Part shown: piece after piece, positions 15,987 through 23,540 of the stretch
Position numbering within the stretch: the stretch's first letter is position 1
Layout: each line of letters opens with the position of its first letter
Assembly: GCF_036639235.1 (NCBI RefSeq)
Contig: NZ_JAVWJB010000023.1
Coordinates: forward strand, 1-27,758
Length of the DNA stretch: 27,758 nt
From: Clostridium_AB sp036639235
GTDB taxonomy: Bacteria; Bacillota; Clostridia; Clostridiales; Caloramatoraceae
Reading direction: 5' to 3'
Notes under the pieces: model-generated
The model's database searches: none
Seen by the model: only the letters and a program-made list of their open reading frames with translations
Told to the model about the DNA's origin: nothing
Position numbers and translations under genes: made by a program

Positions 15987-16015
15987 ATTTTAGTATATTT
16001 ACATATATATGTAAA
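15987..16015 (-). promoter_or_regulatory. Promoter of the GNAT gene, embedded in a palindrome
   Basis: Minus strand TTTACA (16015-16010), 17 bases, TAAAAT (15992-15987), five of six matches at each hexamer. Both elements fall within or at the edge of the 38-bp palindrome 15988-16025, so any dimeric regulator bound there would cover the promoter. Start of transcription is near 15980, with a leader of about 25 nt. Confidence 0.65.
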
Positions 16016-16025
16016 TATACTAAAA
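15988..16025. repeat. 38-bp perfect palindrome between zapA terminator and GNAT gene
   Basis: Two 19-base arms (TTTTAGTATATTTACATAT and its exact complement) meet at 16006/16007 with no spacer. The match stops at 15987/16026. Its left arm supplies the T-run of the zapA terminator and most of the GNAT promoter. It contains no G or C except two GC pairs per arm, yet the match over 19 pairs is perfect. Confidence 0.95.
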
Positions 16026-16051
16026 GGCACCTAATTTTCATTAGGTGCCTT
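16020..16051 (-). terminator. Rho-independent terminator of zapA
   Basis: Minus strand 12-bp stem AAGGCACCTAAT / ATTAGGTGCCTT (16051-16040 and 16035-16024), loop GAAA, followed by TTTTAG. It starts 18 bases after the zapA stop. The GAAA tetraloop adds stability. Confidence 0.92.
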
Positions 16052-16068
16052 AAGGGCGTCAAAGACTA

Positions 16069-16680
16069 TTAAACAATATTGCTATTTAGCCTTGCTTCTT
16101 TAAAGTCTTTTATTTCTTTCTTTAAGGTTGTGGCTTCTATTAAAGCCTCCATAGCCTGATTTTTTATGCTATCATTTTTCTTAATTAGTATTTTATTAAC
16201 TTCCTCTGATTCTTTAAGCTTTTCTTTGAGAATTCTATTTTCCTCTTCTATTGAAATAGAATTTTCCTTAAGTCTTTGAACTTCCTTTTCTTTAAAGCTT
16301 AATGACTTTTCAAGGGTTTCAATAGTTGTAGTGATTTTAAGATTATTTTCTTCTAATAAATCATTTTCACTTTTTACGGAAACATAAGCTTCCTTTAGCT
16401 TATCATACTGGGCTCTAAGTTTTTCTTCACGATCCCTAGGTATATTAACCTCTTTTTCTATTTGTTGAAGTTTCTCGTTAGCTCTGAATAAATCATCTGC
16501 TATTGTTAAAGCAGTAAGAACAGAGGCAGAGCTGTTACTATGCATAGGATTACTTGTTAGTATATCCTTGATTATTCTATCAACATAACTTGCTATAGAA
16601 TATAGATATGGTTCTGAACCATCACCTTTTAAAGTGTATTCTGCACCATTAATTTTAACTACTACTTTCTCCTTAGTCAT
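16069..16680 (-). CDS. zapA: Cell division protein ZapA with long coiled-coil extension
   Basis: ZapA binds FtsZ and bundles filaments at the division ring. The N-terminal domain (about 1-75 of 203) is clear: VVVKINGAEYTLKGD, then YLYSIASYVDRIIKDI and SVLTALTIADDLFRANEKL, the usual beta hairpin plus helices. ZapA proteins are generally about 85-130 residues; here about 120 extra residues (70-195) are a continuous Glu/Lys/Leu-rich coiled coil ending in EARLNSNIV. Start chosen at ATG 16680 with AAGGG nine bases upstream; an in-frame TTG six codons earlier would itself lie on that site. It follows pheT by 87 bp with no terminator between, and its own terminator lies at 16020-16051, so it is the last gene of the pheST unit or is read from a weak internal promoter. 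Confidence 0.9.
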   Translation of the reverse strand: MTKEKVVVKINGAEYTLKGDGSEPYLYSIASYVDRIIKDILTSNPMHSNSSASVLTALTIADDLFRANEKLQQIEKEVNIPRDREEKLRAQYDKLKEAYVSVKSENDLLEENNLKITTTIETLEKSLSFKEKEVQRLKENSISIEEENRILKEKLKESEEVNKILIKKNDSIKNQAMEALIEATTLKKEIKDFKEARLNSNIV

Positions 16681-16767
16681 ACTAGGACACCCTTTCAATT
16701 TTGTTTAAGAAATTGTATTGTTGTAGTAATTCTACATCTAATCTAGTTATTCCTTCAAGTTTTTTTA

Positions 16768-19134
16768 CTATCTAAGTTCTGCAGCTAATTTATCTGATAG
16801 TGCCTTAACAACACTTTCATGTACTTTATTAACTTCCTCATCCTTAAGAGTCTTATTTTCTCCTCTATAAATAAGGGCATAAGCAACTGATTTCTTACCT
16901 TCTGGAATCTGAGCTCCTCTATATACGTCAAACAGTTTAACCTCTTCAAGTATAGCCTTACCATTTTTCTTGATTATATTTTCTATTTCACCAACAGTAA
17001 TATTTTCATCAACAAGCATTGCAATATCTCTTGTTACAGCTGGGTACTTAGGTAGAGCCTTGTACTTCTTCTCTGTTTTTGAAGCTTCAAATAAGCTCTC
17101 AAGATCTATTTCTGCAAAGAATACTCTATTATCAAATCCATAGTTTTCTAGTACATCTGGGTGAAGTTCTCCAAATGTTCCTGCTACCTTATTTCTAACA
17201 AGTATATTTGCTGTTTTTCCTGGGTGGTATGACATGTTTGATGCTTCTCTTTCAAATACAAACTTAGGTACTGAAAGCTTCTCAAGTAGAACCTCAATAG
17301 CTCCCTTAAGTTCGAAGAAGTCAACCTCTCCATACATTCCTATTGTAAGCTTTAACTTCTCATGTGGAAGAACATCATCACTCTTTAGGTATACCTTAGA
17401 AACCTCAAATAAGAATGCTTCCTTGTTACCCATAGCGTTGTTTCTTGAAAGTGAATCAAGTAAACTTGGCATAGTTGTTGTTCTCATAAGGCTAAAGTCT
17501 TCTCCTAGAGGGTTGCTTATCTTAACACAGTCTCTTAGAGGACTATCCTCACCTATCTTAACTAGGTTAAATACCTTAGGTGAGATAAATGAATATGTTA
17601 ATGCTTCAAAGAATCCTGAAGCTACCATTGTTTCCTTAACAAGTGAAGTTAGCTTTTGCTCCTTTGTCCAAGCAGCCTCAACAGCTTCTCCCTTAATTCT
17701 AACTGATGGAATTTTATCATATCCATATATTCTAACTATTTCCTCAGCTATATCTTCTCTAATTCTAATATCTTGTCTAAATGAAGGTACTGTTATAGAA
17801 AGAATCTCATCACCTTCAACCTTCATTCCAAGGCTTATAAGGATTTCCTTCATTCTTTCAACTGTTATATCGATTCCCAGGAACTCACTAACCCAAGTTG
17901 AGCTAACTTCCATTTTGTAATCTTGTACCTTTGATGTATATACATCAATTACATCACTAATAACTTGACCTGCACCAATTGCTTCAATTAGGTGGCATGC
18001 TCTATTAATAGCAAGTTCACATAAATTTGGATCAAGGTCCTTTTCGAACTTTCCTGATGCATCTGTTCTTAGTACTAACTTCTTTGATGTAAGTCTAATA
18101 TTAGTTCCATCAAAGTTAGCACACTCAAGTACAATAACATTAGTGTCTTCAGTAACTTCTGAATTCTCTCCACCCATAACACCAGCTATAGCAACAGTCT
18201 TCTCTCCGTCAGCTATAACAAGCATCGATGAATCTAGTTCTCTCTCAAGTGAATCAAGTGTTGTAAACTTCTCATTATCATTTGCCTTTTTAACTTCAAT
18301 CTTACTACCCTTAATGAAATTGTAGTCAAATGCATGCATTGGTTGACCAAGTTCTAACATTACATAGTTAGTAACGTCTACTATATTGTTAATAGGTCTA
18401 ACCCCTGCTTCTTCAAGGGATTTTTGCATCCATGCTGGTGATGGTCCAACCTTAACGTTTTTAACCATCTTAGCCATATATCTTCTACATAATGCATCTG
18501 AAACCTTAACATCTAAGTAGTGCATTATAGTGTCTTTATCTTCACTATAGTTAACTGCAAGAGGCTTTAGCTCCTTACCATATGTAGCTGCAGCTTCCCT
18601 AGCAATTCCGTATACTCCAAAACAATCTGATCTATTTGAAGTAATTTCGAATTCTATAGTTCCACCATTAAGTCCAAGTACTTCCTTAATGTCAGCTCCA
18701 ATTGGAGTGCTTTCGTCTAGAATCATGATTCCCTGAATTTCTCCCTCATAAGGAATTCCAAGTTCCTCTTCTGAACAAAGCATTCCGTTTGATTCTACTC
18801 CACGAAGCTTACCCTTTTTAATTGTAACTCCCCCTGGAAGAGTTGACTTGTGCATTGCAACAGGAACTATATCTCCCTCTGAAACGTTTTTTGCCCCTGT
18901 AACGATTTGAATATTTTCTTCAAGTCCTACGTTAATTTGGCAAACAACAAGCTTTTCAGCATCTGGATGACCTTCTATTTTCTCTATTTTACCAGTAACT
19001 ACCTTGCTAATTTCCTTACCTGTTTCAACAACTTCCTCAGCCTTTGAACCTGATAAAGTTAATGCATCAGCAACATCGTACATATTCTCATCTAGGTCTA
19101 CATATTCTAACATCCATTTAAATGGTACCTTCAT
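16768..19134 (-). CDS. pheT: Phenylalanyl-tRNA synthetase beta subunit
   Basis: The 788-residue beta subunit of the alpha2-beta2 synthetase. Domains in order: an EMAP-like tRNA-binding fold (about 40-150, with VVTGKIEKIEGHPDAEKL), the B3/B4 editing domain that removes Tyr-tRNA(Phe) (about 210-390), the B5 domain (about 410-475), a catalytic-like core, and the C-terminal ferredoxin-fold anticodon-binding domain (about 695-788, YPAVTRDIAMLVDE to AAELR). AAGGAGG lies upstream of the ATG. It is 13 bp after pheS and must be cotranscribed with it under T-box control. Length and domains are complete. Confidence 0.98.
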   Translation of the reverse strand: MKVPFKWMLEYVDLDENMYDVADALTLSGSKAEEVVETGKEISKVVTGKIEKIEGHPDAEKLVVCQINVGLEENIQIVTGAKNVSEGDIVPVAMHKSTLPGGVTIKKGKLRGVESNGMLCSEEELGIPYEGEIQGIMILDESTPIGADIKEVLGLNGGTIEFEITSNRSDCFGVYGIAREAAATYGKELKPLAVNYSEDKDTIMHYLDVKVSDALCRRYMAKMVKNVKVGPSPAWMQKSLEEAGVRPINNIVDVTNYVMLELGQPMHAFDYNFIKGSKIEVKKANDNEKFTTLDSLERELDSSMLVIADGEKTVAIAGVMGGENSEVTEDTNVIVLECANFDGTNIRLTSKKLVLRTDASGKFEKDLDPNLCELAINRACHLIEAIGAGQVISDVIDVYTSKVQDYKMEVSSTWVSEFLGIDITVERMKEILISLGMKVEGDEILSITVPSFRQDIRIREDIAEEIVRIYGYDKIPSVRIKGEAVEAAWTKEQKLTSLVKETMVASGFFEALTYSFISPKVFNLVKIGEDSPLRDCVKISNPLGEDFSLMRTTTMPSLLDSLSRNNAMGNKEAFLFEVSKVYLKSDDVLPHEKLKLTIGMYGEVDFFELKGAIEVLLEKLSVPKFVFEREASNMSYHPGKTANILVRNKVAGTFGELHPDVLENYGFDNRVFFAEIDLESLFEASKTEKKYKALPKYPAVTRDIAMLVDENITVGEIENIIKKNGKAILEEVKLFDVYRGAQIPEGKKSVAYALIYRGENKTLKDEEVNKVHESVVKALSDKLAAELR

Positions 19135-19147
19135 AACACTTACCTCC

Positions 19148-20170
19148 TTAGTTAAATTGCTTTAAGAATCTAACGTCATTTTCAAATAATAGTCTTATAT
19201 CATCTATTCCGTACTTAATCATAACTATTCTTTCAAGTCCCATACCAAAGGCAAACCCGCTATATACTTCAGGGTCAATTCCTCCTGCTTTAAGAACCTC
19301 TGGGTGAACCATTCCACATCCTAGGATTTCAATCCATCCTTCACCCTTACATACTCTACATCCCTTACCGTCACACATAAAGCATGATACATCAACCTCT
19401 GCTGATGGCTCTGTAAATGGGAAGTGGTGTGGTCTAAACTTAGTCTTTATGTTCTCCCCAAAGAATGTTTTAACAAAAGTATCAAGTGTACCCTTAAGGT
19501 TAGCCATTGTGATTCCCTTGTCTATAACAAGTCCTTCAATTTGGTGGAATATAGGTGAGTGAGTAGCATCTACCGCATCTGATCTATAAACCTTACCTGC
19601 TGAAATCATTCTTATAGGTGGCTTATTATCTTCCATATATCTAATCTGCATAGGTGATGTTTGTGTTCTAAGAACTACATTCTCATTAATGTAGAATGTA
19701 TCCTGCTCATCTCTAGCTGGATGGTTCTTTGGAATATTAAGTGCTTCAAAGTTATAATAATCCTTCTCAACCTCTGGTCCATCTGTAATAACAAATCCCA
19801 TACCAAAGAATATTTCTTTAATTTCGTCTAGAACCTTATTAATTGGGTGAAGACCTCCTATTTCACGTCTAACACCTGGCATAGTAATATCTATAACCTC
19901 ATTTTGAAGTCTAGCATTCTTTTCTTTGTCTTTAATTGACTTAATAGCAGTCTCAAGGCTTGATTCAATTGCTTCACGTACATCGTTAGCAATCTTTCCA
20001 ACTAAAGGTCTCTCCTCAGCTGAAAGCTTCCCCATTCCTCTTAGTATACCTGTTAATAGTCCCTTTTTCCCAAGGTATTTTACACGTATTTCTTCTATAC
20101 TTTGACTATTTTCTGAGGCATTAATTTCCGCTATTGCATCATTTTGAATTTGATTTAATTGATCCTTCAT
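19148..20170 (-). CDS. pheS: Phenylalanyl-tRNA synthetase alpha subunit
   Basis: Catalytic subunit that activates phenylalanine and charges tRNA(Phe). Start MKDQLNQIQNDAIAE at 20170 with AAAGGAGA upstream gives 340 residues, the usual length; a longer open frame upstream runs through the T-box and is not coding. An N-terminal coiled-coil arm (1-85) is followed by the class II core: motif 2 around GKVYRSDAVDATHSPIFHQIEG (192-213) and motif 3 FGMGLERIVM (308-317), with Ala307 in GFAFG lining the Phe pocket as in E. coli. Four cysteines at 263, 266, 271 and 274 form a CxxC-x4-CxxC knuckle seen in many PheS proteins. First gene of pheS-pheT-zapA. Confidence 0.98.
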   Translation of the reverse strand: MKDQLNQIQNDAIAEINASENSQSIEEIRVKYLGKKGLLTGILRGMGKLSAEERPLVGKIANDVREAIESSLETAIKSIKDKEKNARLQNEVIDITMPGVRREIGGLHPINKVLDEIKEIFFGMGFVITDGPEVEKDYYNFEALNIPKNHPARDEQDTFYINENVVLRTQTSPMQIRYMEDNKPPIRMISAGKVYRSDAVDATHSPIFHQIEGLVIDKGITMANLKGTLDTFVKTFFGENIKTKFRPHHFPFTEPSAEVDVSCFMCDGKGCRVCKGEGWIEILGCGMVHPEVLKAGGIDPEVYSGFAFGMGLERIVMIKYGIDDIRLLFENDVRFLKQFN

Positions 20171-20204
20171 GTAGATAGTCTCCTTTCGTTTTGAATTTAA
20201 ATAT

Positions 20205-20238
20205 AAAAAAGCCTCCATCCCTGAAAGGGACGAAGGCT
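20205..20238 (-). terminator. T-box-controlled terminator before pheS
   Basis: Minus strand stem AGCCTTC-G-TCCCT / AGGGA-T-GGAGGCT, loop TTC, followed by TTTTT. It directly follows the T-box, whose bases would pair in the alternative antiterminator. Confidence 0.9.
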
Positions 20239-20460
20239 GTATTCTCCGTGGTACCACCCTAATTGGTATATTTCTATACCCACTTAAAGTAAAAATTAAC
20301 GATTTCAACCGTTCTAGCCTACTAAAAACTTCAACTAGAATGCTCCAGAGGGAAACTTCAAATAACTCTTCAGTAGGTAAACTCTCAATCTACGGTTAAC
20401 CCTCCCTGTAAAGGACATTATTCTACTTGCCTCTTTCAAAGCCCATTATTTCTGATTTCA
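20205..20460 (-). ncRNA. T-box leader controlling pheS-pheT (Phe specifier)
   Basis: A tRNA-sensing leader of about 255 nt fills the gap between the methyltransferase gene and pheS. The 14-base T-box, which pairs with the free CCA end of uncharged tRNA, reads AGGGTGGTACCACGG (20260-20246). The Stem I part contains an AGTA motif (about 20435) and GAGAG. The inner helix AATAA/TTATT is followed by TGAAG (20360-20356) and then TTT (20355-20353), with TTC one base further on; both are Phe codons. Aligning with the thrS leader in the same window, where TGAAG is directly followed by ACT, makes TTT the better specifier. Read-through into pheS would occur when tRNA(Phe) is uncharged. Confidence 0.93.
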
Positions 20461-20467
20461 CTATACA

Positions 20468-20495
20468 ATTGTACCATAAATTAGATATATGTCAA
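20468..20495 (-). promoter_or_regulatory. Promoter of the pheS leader
   Basis: Minus strand TTGACA (20495-20490), 16 bases, TACAAT (20473-20468). Perfect -35 and five of six in the -10. It lies directly after the stop codon of the SPOUT methyltransferase gene (20501). Confidence 0.85.
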
Positions 20496-20500
20496 TTAGC

Positions 20501-21274
20501 TTATCCCCTTGATATTTTCTGTCTTAGGGCCTCATATACAATAACACCATTTGCAACACCTACGTTAAGTGACTCTGCACTTCCCTCCATAGGTATTATA
20601 ATAAGGTCTGTTGCAAGTGAGAAGCTTTCACTACTAACTCCATTAGCCTCATTACCTAATATAAATGCTGTATTGTTTGAGAAGTCATAATCATATAGGG
20701 ATAACTTAGCTTCTAAACTTGTAGCTAGTATATTGTAATTTTTCTCGTCAAGTCTACTCTTAATAGACAGTAAACTATCTATATGAACTATAGGCATATG
20801 GAAGATAGATCCCATAGTAGACCTTAAAACCTTAGGGTTATATATATCTACAGTTCCCTTAAGTATAACTATACCAGACACCCCCGCTGCATCGCAGGTT
20901 CTAATTATAGTTCCCATATTACCTGGGTCCTGAACCCCATCTATTATGGCAACAAGATTTCCAAGTGCATCCTCTACTTCATATAGGCTTTTTCTACATA
21001 CTCCTATAACTCCCTGTGGGTTAACTGTATCACATATACTCTCAAGTACACTTTCCTCAATCTCATATGTGTCAAGTCCTGAATCAAGTACCCTTTCGTA
21101 TCCACTTGTTGAGTAAAGCTTACTACTATATAAAATATACTCAAGTGAGTTATTCTCTATAGCACACTCTACAAATCTTATTCCCTCTGCTATAAATAAA
21201 TTCTCTGACTCTCTGTATTTCTTTTGTTTAAGTTTTTGTGCCTTTTTTACTAATTTATTATCCTTTGATATCAT
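20501..21274 (-). CDS. SPOUT (TrmH/SpoU family) RNA 2'-O-methyltransferase
   Basis: A 257-residue SAM-dependent RNA ribose methyltransferase. The N-terminal part (about 1-90, KAQKLKQKKYRESENLFIAEG) is the substrate-binding domain of the TrmH/RlmB group. The C-terminal trefoil-knot domain has the three family motifs: DPGNMGTIIRTCDAAG (catalytic Asn and Arg), ILGNEANGVS and IPMEGSAESLNVGVA. The target, a 23S rRNA or tRNA ribose, cannot be told by reading. The ribosome binding site is weak (AGGA close to the ATG), and the gene starts only nine bases after ktrA, which suggests translational coupling in a ktrB-ktrA-methyltransferase unit. No terminator is visible before the pheS promoter. Confidence 0.92.
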   Translation of the reverse strand: MISKDNKLVKKAQKLKQKKYRESENLFIAEGIRFVECAIENNSLEYILYSSKLYSTSGYERVLDSGLDTYEIEESVLESICDTVNPQGVIGVCRKSLYEVEDALGNLVAIIDGVQDPGNMGTIIRTCDAAGVSGIVILKGTVDIYNPKVLRSTMGSIFHMPIVHIDSLLSIKSRLDEKNYNILATSLEAKLSLYDYDFSNNTAFILGNEANGVSSESFSLATDLIIIPMEGSAESLNVGVANGVIVYEALRQKISRG

Positions 21275-21283
21275 ATCCTATTC

Positions 21284-21943
21284 CTACTCGCTATATTCTT
21301 CAATTACCTTTAGTGACTCTGTTCCACCTATTACAACTAGAATATCTCCTTTTTTAACGAATTCATCTGCTGTAGGTGATATATTTATATCGTTACCACG
21401 CTTAATCGCCATAACGTTAATTCCAAATCTACTTCTAATATCTAGGTCCTTAAGAGTTCTTCCAACCCACTTATTAATAGCAGTAACTTCCATTATGCTA
21501 TAATCTGGTGAAAGTTCTATATAATCAAGTATACTTGATGAACATAGATTATGTGCAACTCTAACCCCCATATCACGCTCTGGGAATACTACTCTATCTG
21601 CTCCTATTTTGTATAGAACCTTAGCATGAACCTCATTATGAGCCTTTGCTATAACGTATTTCACTCCAAGTTCCTTAACTAGAAGAGTTGCCATTATACT
21701 AGCCTGTGCATCTGATCCTATTGTAATTACTGCAACATCAAAATTTCTAAGTCCTAGTGCTCTAAGTACTCCCTCATCAGTAGCATCTGCTTGAACTGCA
21801 TGTGTAACATCAGGTGATATATCCTGAATTACCTCCTCATCAACATCTACTGCAAGAACCTCATTTCCAAGTGAATATAAAGTCTTTGCTATACTGGCAC
21901 CAAATCTTCCAAGACCTATTATAATATATTGTTTTGAAGTCAT
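21284..21943 (-). CDS. ktrA: Potassium uptake regulatory subunit KtrA (RCK domain protein)
   Basis: Cytoplasmic gating ring subunit of a Ktr potassium transporter, 219 residues. RCK_N (about 1-130) is a Rossmann fold with GLGRFG (10-15) and the acidic VDVDEE at the end of strand 2 that selects NAD or ATP/ADP ribose. RCK_C (about 135-219, starting near YIELSPDYSIMEV) is the domain that binds cyclic di-AMP in the Staphylococcus homologue; whether it does here is unknown. AAGGAGG lies just before the ATG, in the 16-bp gap after ktrB, so the two subunits are made together. Single RCK pair and length favour KtrA/KtrC over the double-domain TrkA. Confidence 0.95.
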   Translation of the reverse strand: MTSKQYIIIGLGRFGASIAKTLYSLGNEVLAVDVDEEVIQDISPDVTHAVQADATDEGVLRALGLRNFDVAVITIGSDAQASIMATLLVKELGVKYVIAKAHNEVHAKVLYKIGADRVVFPERDMGVRVAHNLCSSSILDYIELSPDYSIMEVTAINKWVGRTLKDLDIRSRFGINVMAIKRGNDINISPTADEFVKKGDILVVIGGTESLKVIEEYSE

Positions 21944-21959
21944 ATCTTCTCCTCCTTAA

Positions 21960-22753
21960 CTATCCTACTATTATCTTATCTTCAGGATATCTTATTGATG
22001 TATTAGATAATCTTTGTCTATACGCAAATGCAAGTACAAGTGTTAATGGACCAAGTCTTCCTGCATACATAGTTATTATTATAGCAATTTTACCAATTGG
22101 TGTAAGTGTTGGAGTTAGTCCAAGTGATAATCCCACAGTACCAAAGGCTGATGTTGCCTCATATATAAACTGCATAAAGCTTCCCTTTTGGGTAATTGCA
22201 AGTATCATAGTAACTATTGAAACAAGCACAAAACTTATAAAGGTTATTGCTATGGCTCTATAAACAGCTGCCTTATTTAGTCTTTTTTTCATGATTTCAG
22301 TTTCTTCACGTCCGTTAATAACACTAACAATGGTCATTAAAAGAATCATCATTGTTGTTGTTTTAATACCTCCACCTGTTGAACCTGGTGATGCACCTAT
22401 AAACATTAATATAACAGTTAAAAACTGTGATGCAATTGTCATATCAGTGGTAGATATTGTGTTTGCCCCTGCTGTTCTTGGTGTAACAGATGCAAATATA
22501 CTAGCTACTACCTGATCTCTAACACTTAAATCACCCATGGTCTTCGGGTTATTATGTTCTAAAATAAAAAATAGTACAGCTCCAACTACAATTAATAATA
22601 ATGTTGTTATCACAACTACCTTAGTATGTAATGAGTANNNNNNNNNNNNNNNNNNNNNNNNNNNNNNNNNNNNNNNNNNNNNNNNNNNNNNNNNNNNNNN
22701 NNNNNNNNNNNNNNNNNNNNNNNNNNNNNNNNNNNNNTTGTTCTCGTAAGCAT
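21960..22753 (-). CDS. ktrB: Potassium transporter membrane subunit KtrB (interrupted by an assembly gap)
   Basis: Ion-conducting subunit paired with KtrA. The C-terminal half is readable (from 22637 down): YSLHTKVVVITTLL, then SVTPRTAGAN (third P-loop filter), GASPGSTGGGIKT and SAFGTVGLSLG (fourth filter), with 2-TM repeats around them. On the other side of the N run, ATG at 22753 with TAGGAGGATATCA upstream begins MLTRT, as KtrB proteins do. Family members are about 440-450 residues, so about 210 residues (roughly 630 bp) are missing, more than the 100 N shown. The N-terminal start and C-terminal end are sound; the middle and the true coordinates are not. A promoter lies at 22851-22879. Confidence 0.88.
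22638..22737. other. Assembly gap of exactly 100 N inside ktrB
   Basis: A run of 100 N, the conventional length for a scaffold gap of unknown size. The reading frame from the right side (MLTRT...) and the left side (YSLHTKVV...) both fit one KtrB, but the number of missing codons does not fit 100 bases. Confidence 0.99.
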
Positions 22754-22850
22754 TGATATCCTCCTAATTATATATAACAATAATTACATTATAAAAACCT
22801 TTATTCACTTAGTATTCCATATAAAAAAACCTATTATACCAAATAATATG

Positions 22851-22879
22851 ATTTTAGCACTAGAGCCAAATATTATCAA
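22851..22879 (-). promoter_or_regulatory. Promoter of ktrB-ktrA
   Basis: Minus strand TTGATA (22879-22874), 17 bases, TAAAAT (22856-22851), five of six matches at each. It lies just after the rplT terminator. The predicted leader of about 90 nt is AT-rich and too short for the cyclic di-AMP riboswitch found upstream of some potassium transporters. Confidence 0.7.
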
Positions 22880-22897
22880 GTTAAGTATTTATTGCAA

Positions 22898-22925
22898 TAA
22901 AAAAAGACCTGTAAAAACAGGTCTT
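22898..22925 (-). terminator. Rho-independent terminator of infC-rpmI-rplT
   Basis: Minus strand stem AAGACCTG / CAGGTCTT (22925-22918 and 22911-22904) with a six-base loop and a TTTTTTT tail. It starts six bases after the rplT stop. Confidence 0.92.
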
Positions 22926-22931
22926 AAATAA

Positions 22932-23291
22932 CTATGCGTTAAGCTTTGCCTTAGCAACTTCTGCTAGTTCAGCAAATGCAGCTGCATCGTTGATAGCGAT
23001 CTCTGAAAGCATTTTTCTGTTGATATCAACACCTGCAAGCTTTAATCCGTTGATCATCTTTGAGTATGATAAACCATTGATTCTTGCTGCAGCATTGATT
23101 CTTGCGATCCAAAGCTTTCTGTAATCTCTCTTCTTTAACTTTCTTCCAACGTATGATTGGCTTTGAGCCTTCATAACCGCTTGCTTTGCTATTTTATATA
23201 ACTTGCTCTTCGCACCGTAATATCCCTTAGCTAACTTTAATACTTTTCTACGTCTCTTGTGTGAATGAACTGATCTTTTCACTCTTGCCAT
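22932..23291 (-). CDS. rplT: 50S ribosomal protein L20
   Basis: Early-assembly protein of the large subunit that binds 23S rRNA domain II. The 119-residue product begins MARVKRSVHSHKRRRKVLKLAKGYYG, with the basic N-terminal extension, and contains RDYRKLWIARINAAAR and the globular C-terminal domain with INGLKLAGVDINRKMLSEIA. In Gram-positive bacteria L20 binds its own operon leader and causes early termination, which fits the attenuator upstream of infC. AAGGAGGG precedes the ATG. Last gene of the infC unit. Confidence 0.99.
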   Translation of the reverse strand: MARVKRSVHSHKRRRKVLKLAKGYYGAKSKLYKIAKQAVMKAQSQSYVGRKLKKRDYRKLWIARINAAARINGLSYSKMINGLKLAGVDINRKMLSEIAINDAAAFAELAEVAKAKLNA

Positions 23292-23321
23292 TAGTGTGCC
23301 CTCCTTTTCCTTCTATATATT

Positions 23322-23519
23322 TTATACGTAAGGTAATAACTTTCTTACAGTCTTTAATTCAGCTACGTGTACGTATGTTCCTTTTCTAAGCTTTCTTTTT
23401 CTCTTTGATGACTTCTTGTTAAGAATATGTCTCTTAAAAGCATGAGCTCTCTTGAACTTTCCACTAGCTGTCTTCTTGTATCTCTTTGCTGCACCTCTAT
23501 GAGTTTTCATTTTTGGCAT
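23322..23519 (-). CDS. rpmI: 50S ribosomal protein L35
   Basis: A 65-residue basic large-subunit protein, beginning MPKMKTHRGAAKRYKKTASG and ending RKLLPYV, as in all bacterial L35. GGAGGA lies upstream of the ATG. It sits in the universal infC-rpmI-rplT order, 21 bp after infC and 30 bp before rplT. Confidence 0.99.
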   Translation of the reverse strand: MPKMKTHRGAAKRYKKTASGKFKRAHAFKRHILNKKSSKRKRKLRKGTYVHVAELKTVRKLLPYV

Positions 23520-23540
23520 TTTAGTTTCCTCCTCTCTAAG

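Noticed and set aside
16682..16765. Open minus-strand frame of about 27 codons between pheT and zapA, reading VKKLEGITRLDVELL and ending one base before the zapA ATG
   Set aside because: It looks protein-like but has no ATG, GTG or TTG start in frame and no ribosome binding site, and a stop lies just upstream.
17234..17920. Long open frame of 228 codons on the plus strand
   Set aside because: It is antisense to pheT, whose domains are complete; composition is the shadow of the real gene.
21960..22613. Reading ktrB as a short gene starting at GTG 22613
   Set aside because: The frame stays open to the N run and encodes the family segment YSLHTKVV, so the apparent start is only an artefact of the gap.
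22754..22850. Possible cyclic di-AMP riboswitch in the ktrB leader
   Set aside because: The leader is only about 90 nt and AT-rich, without the conserved helices of that riboswitch.
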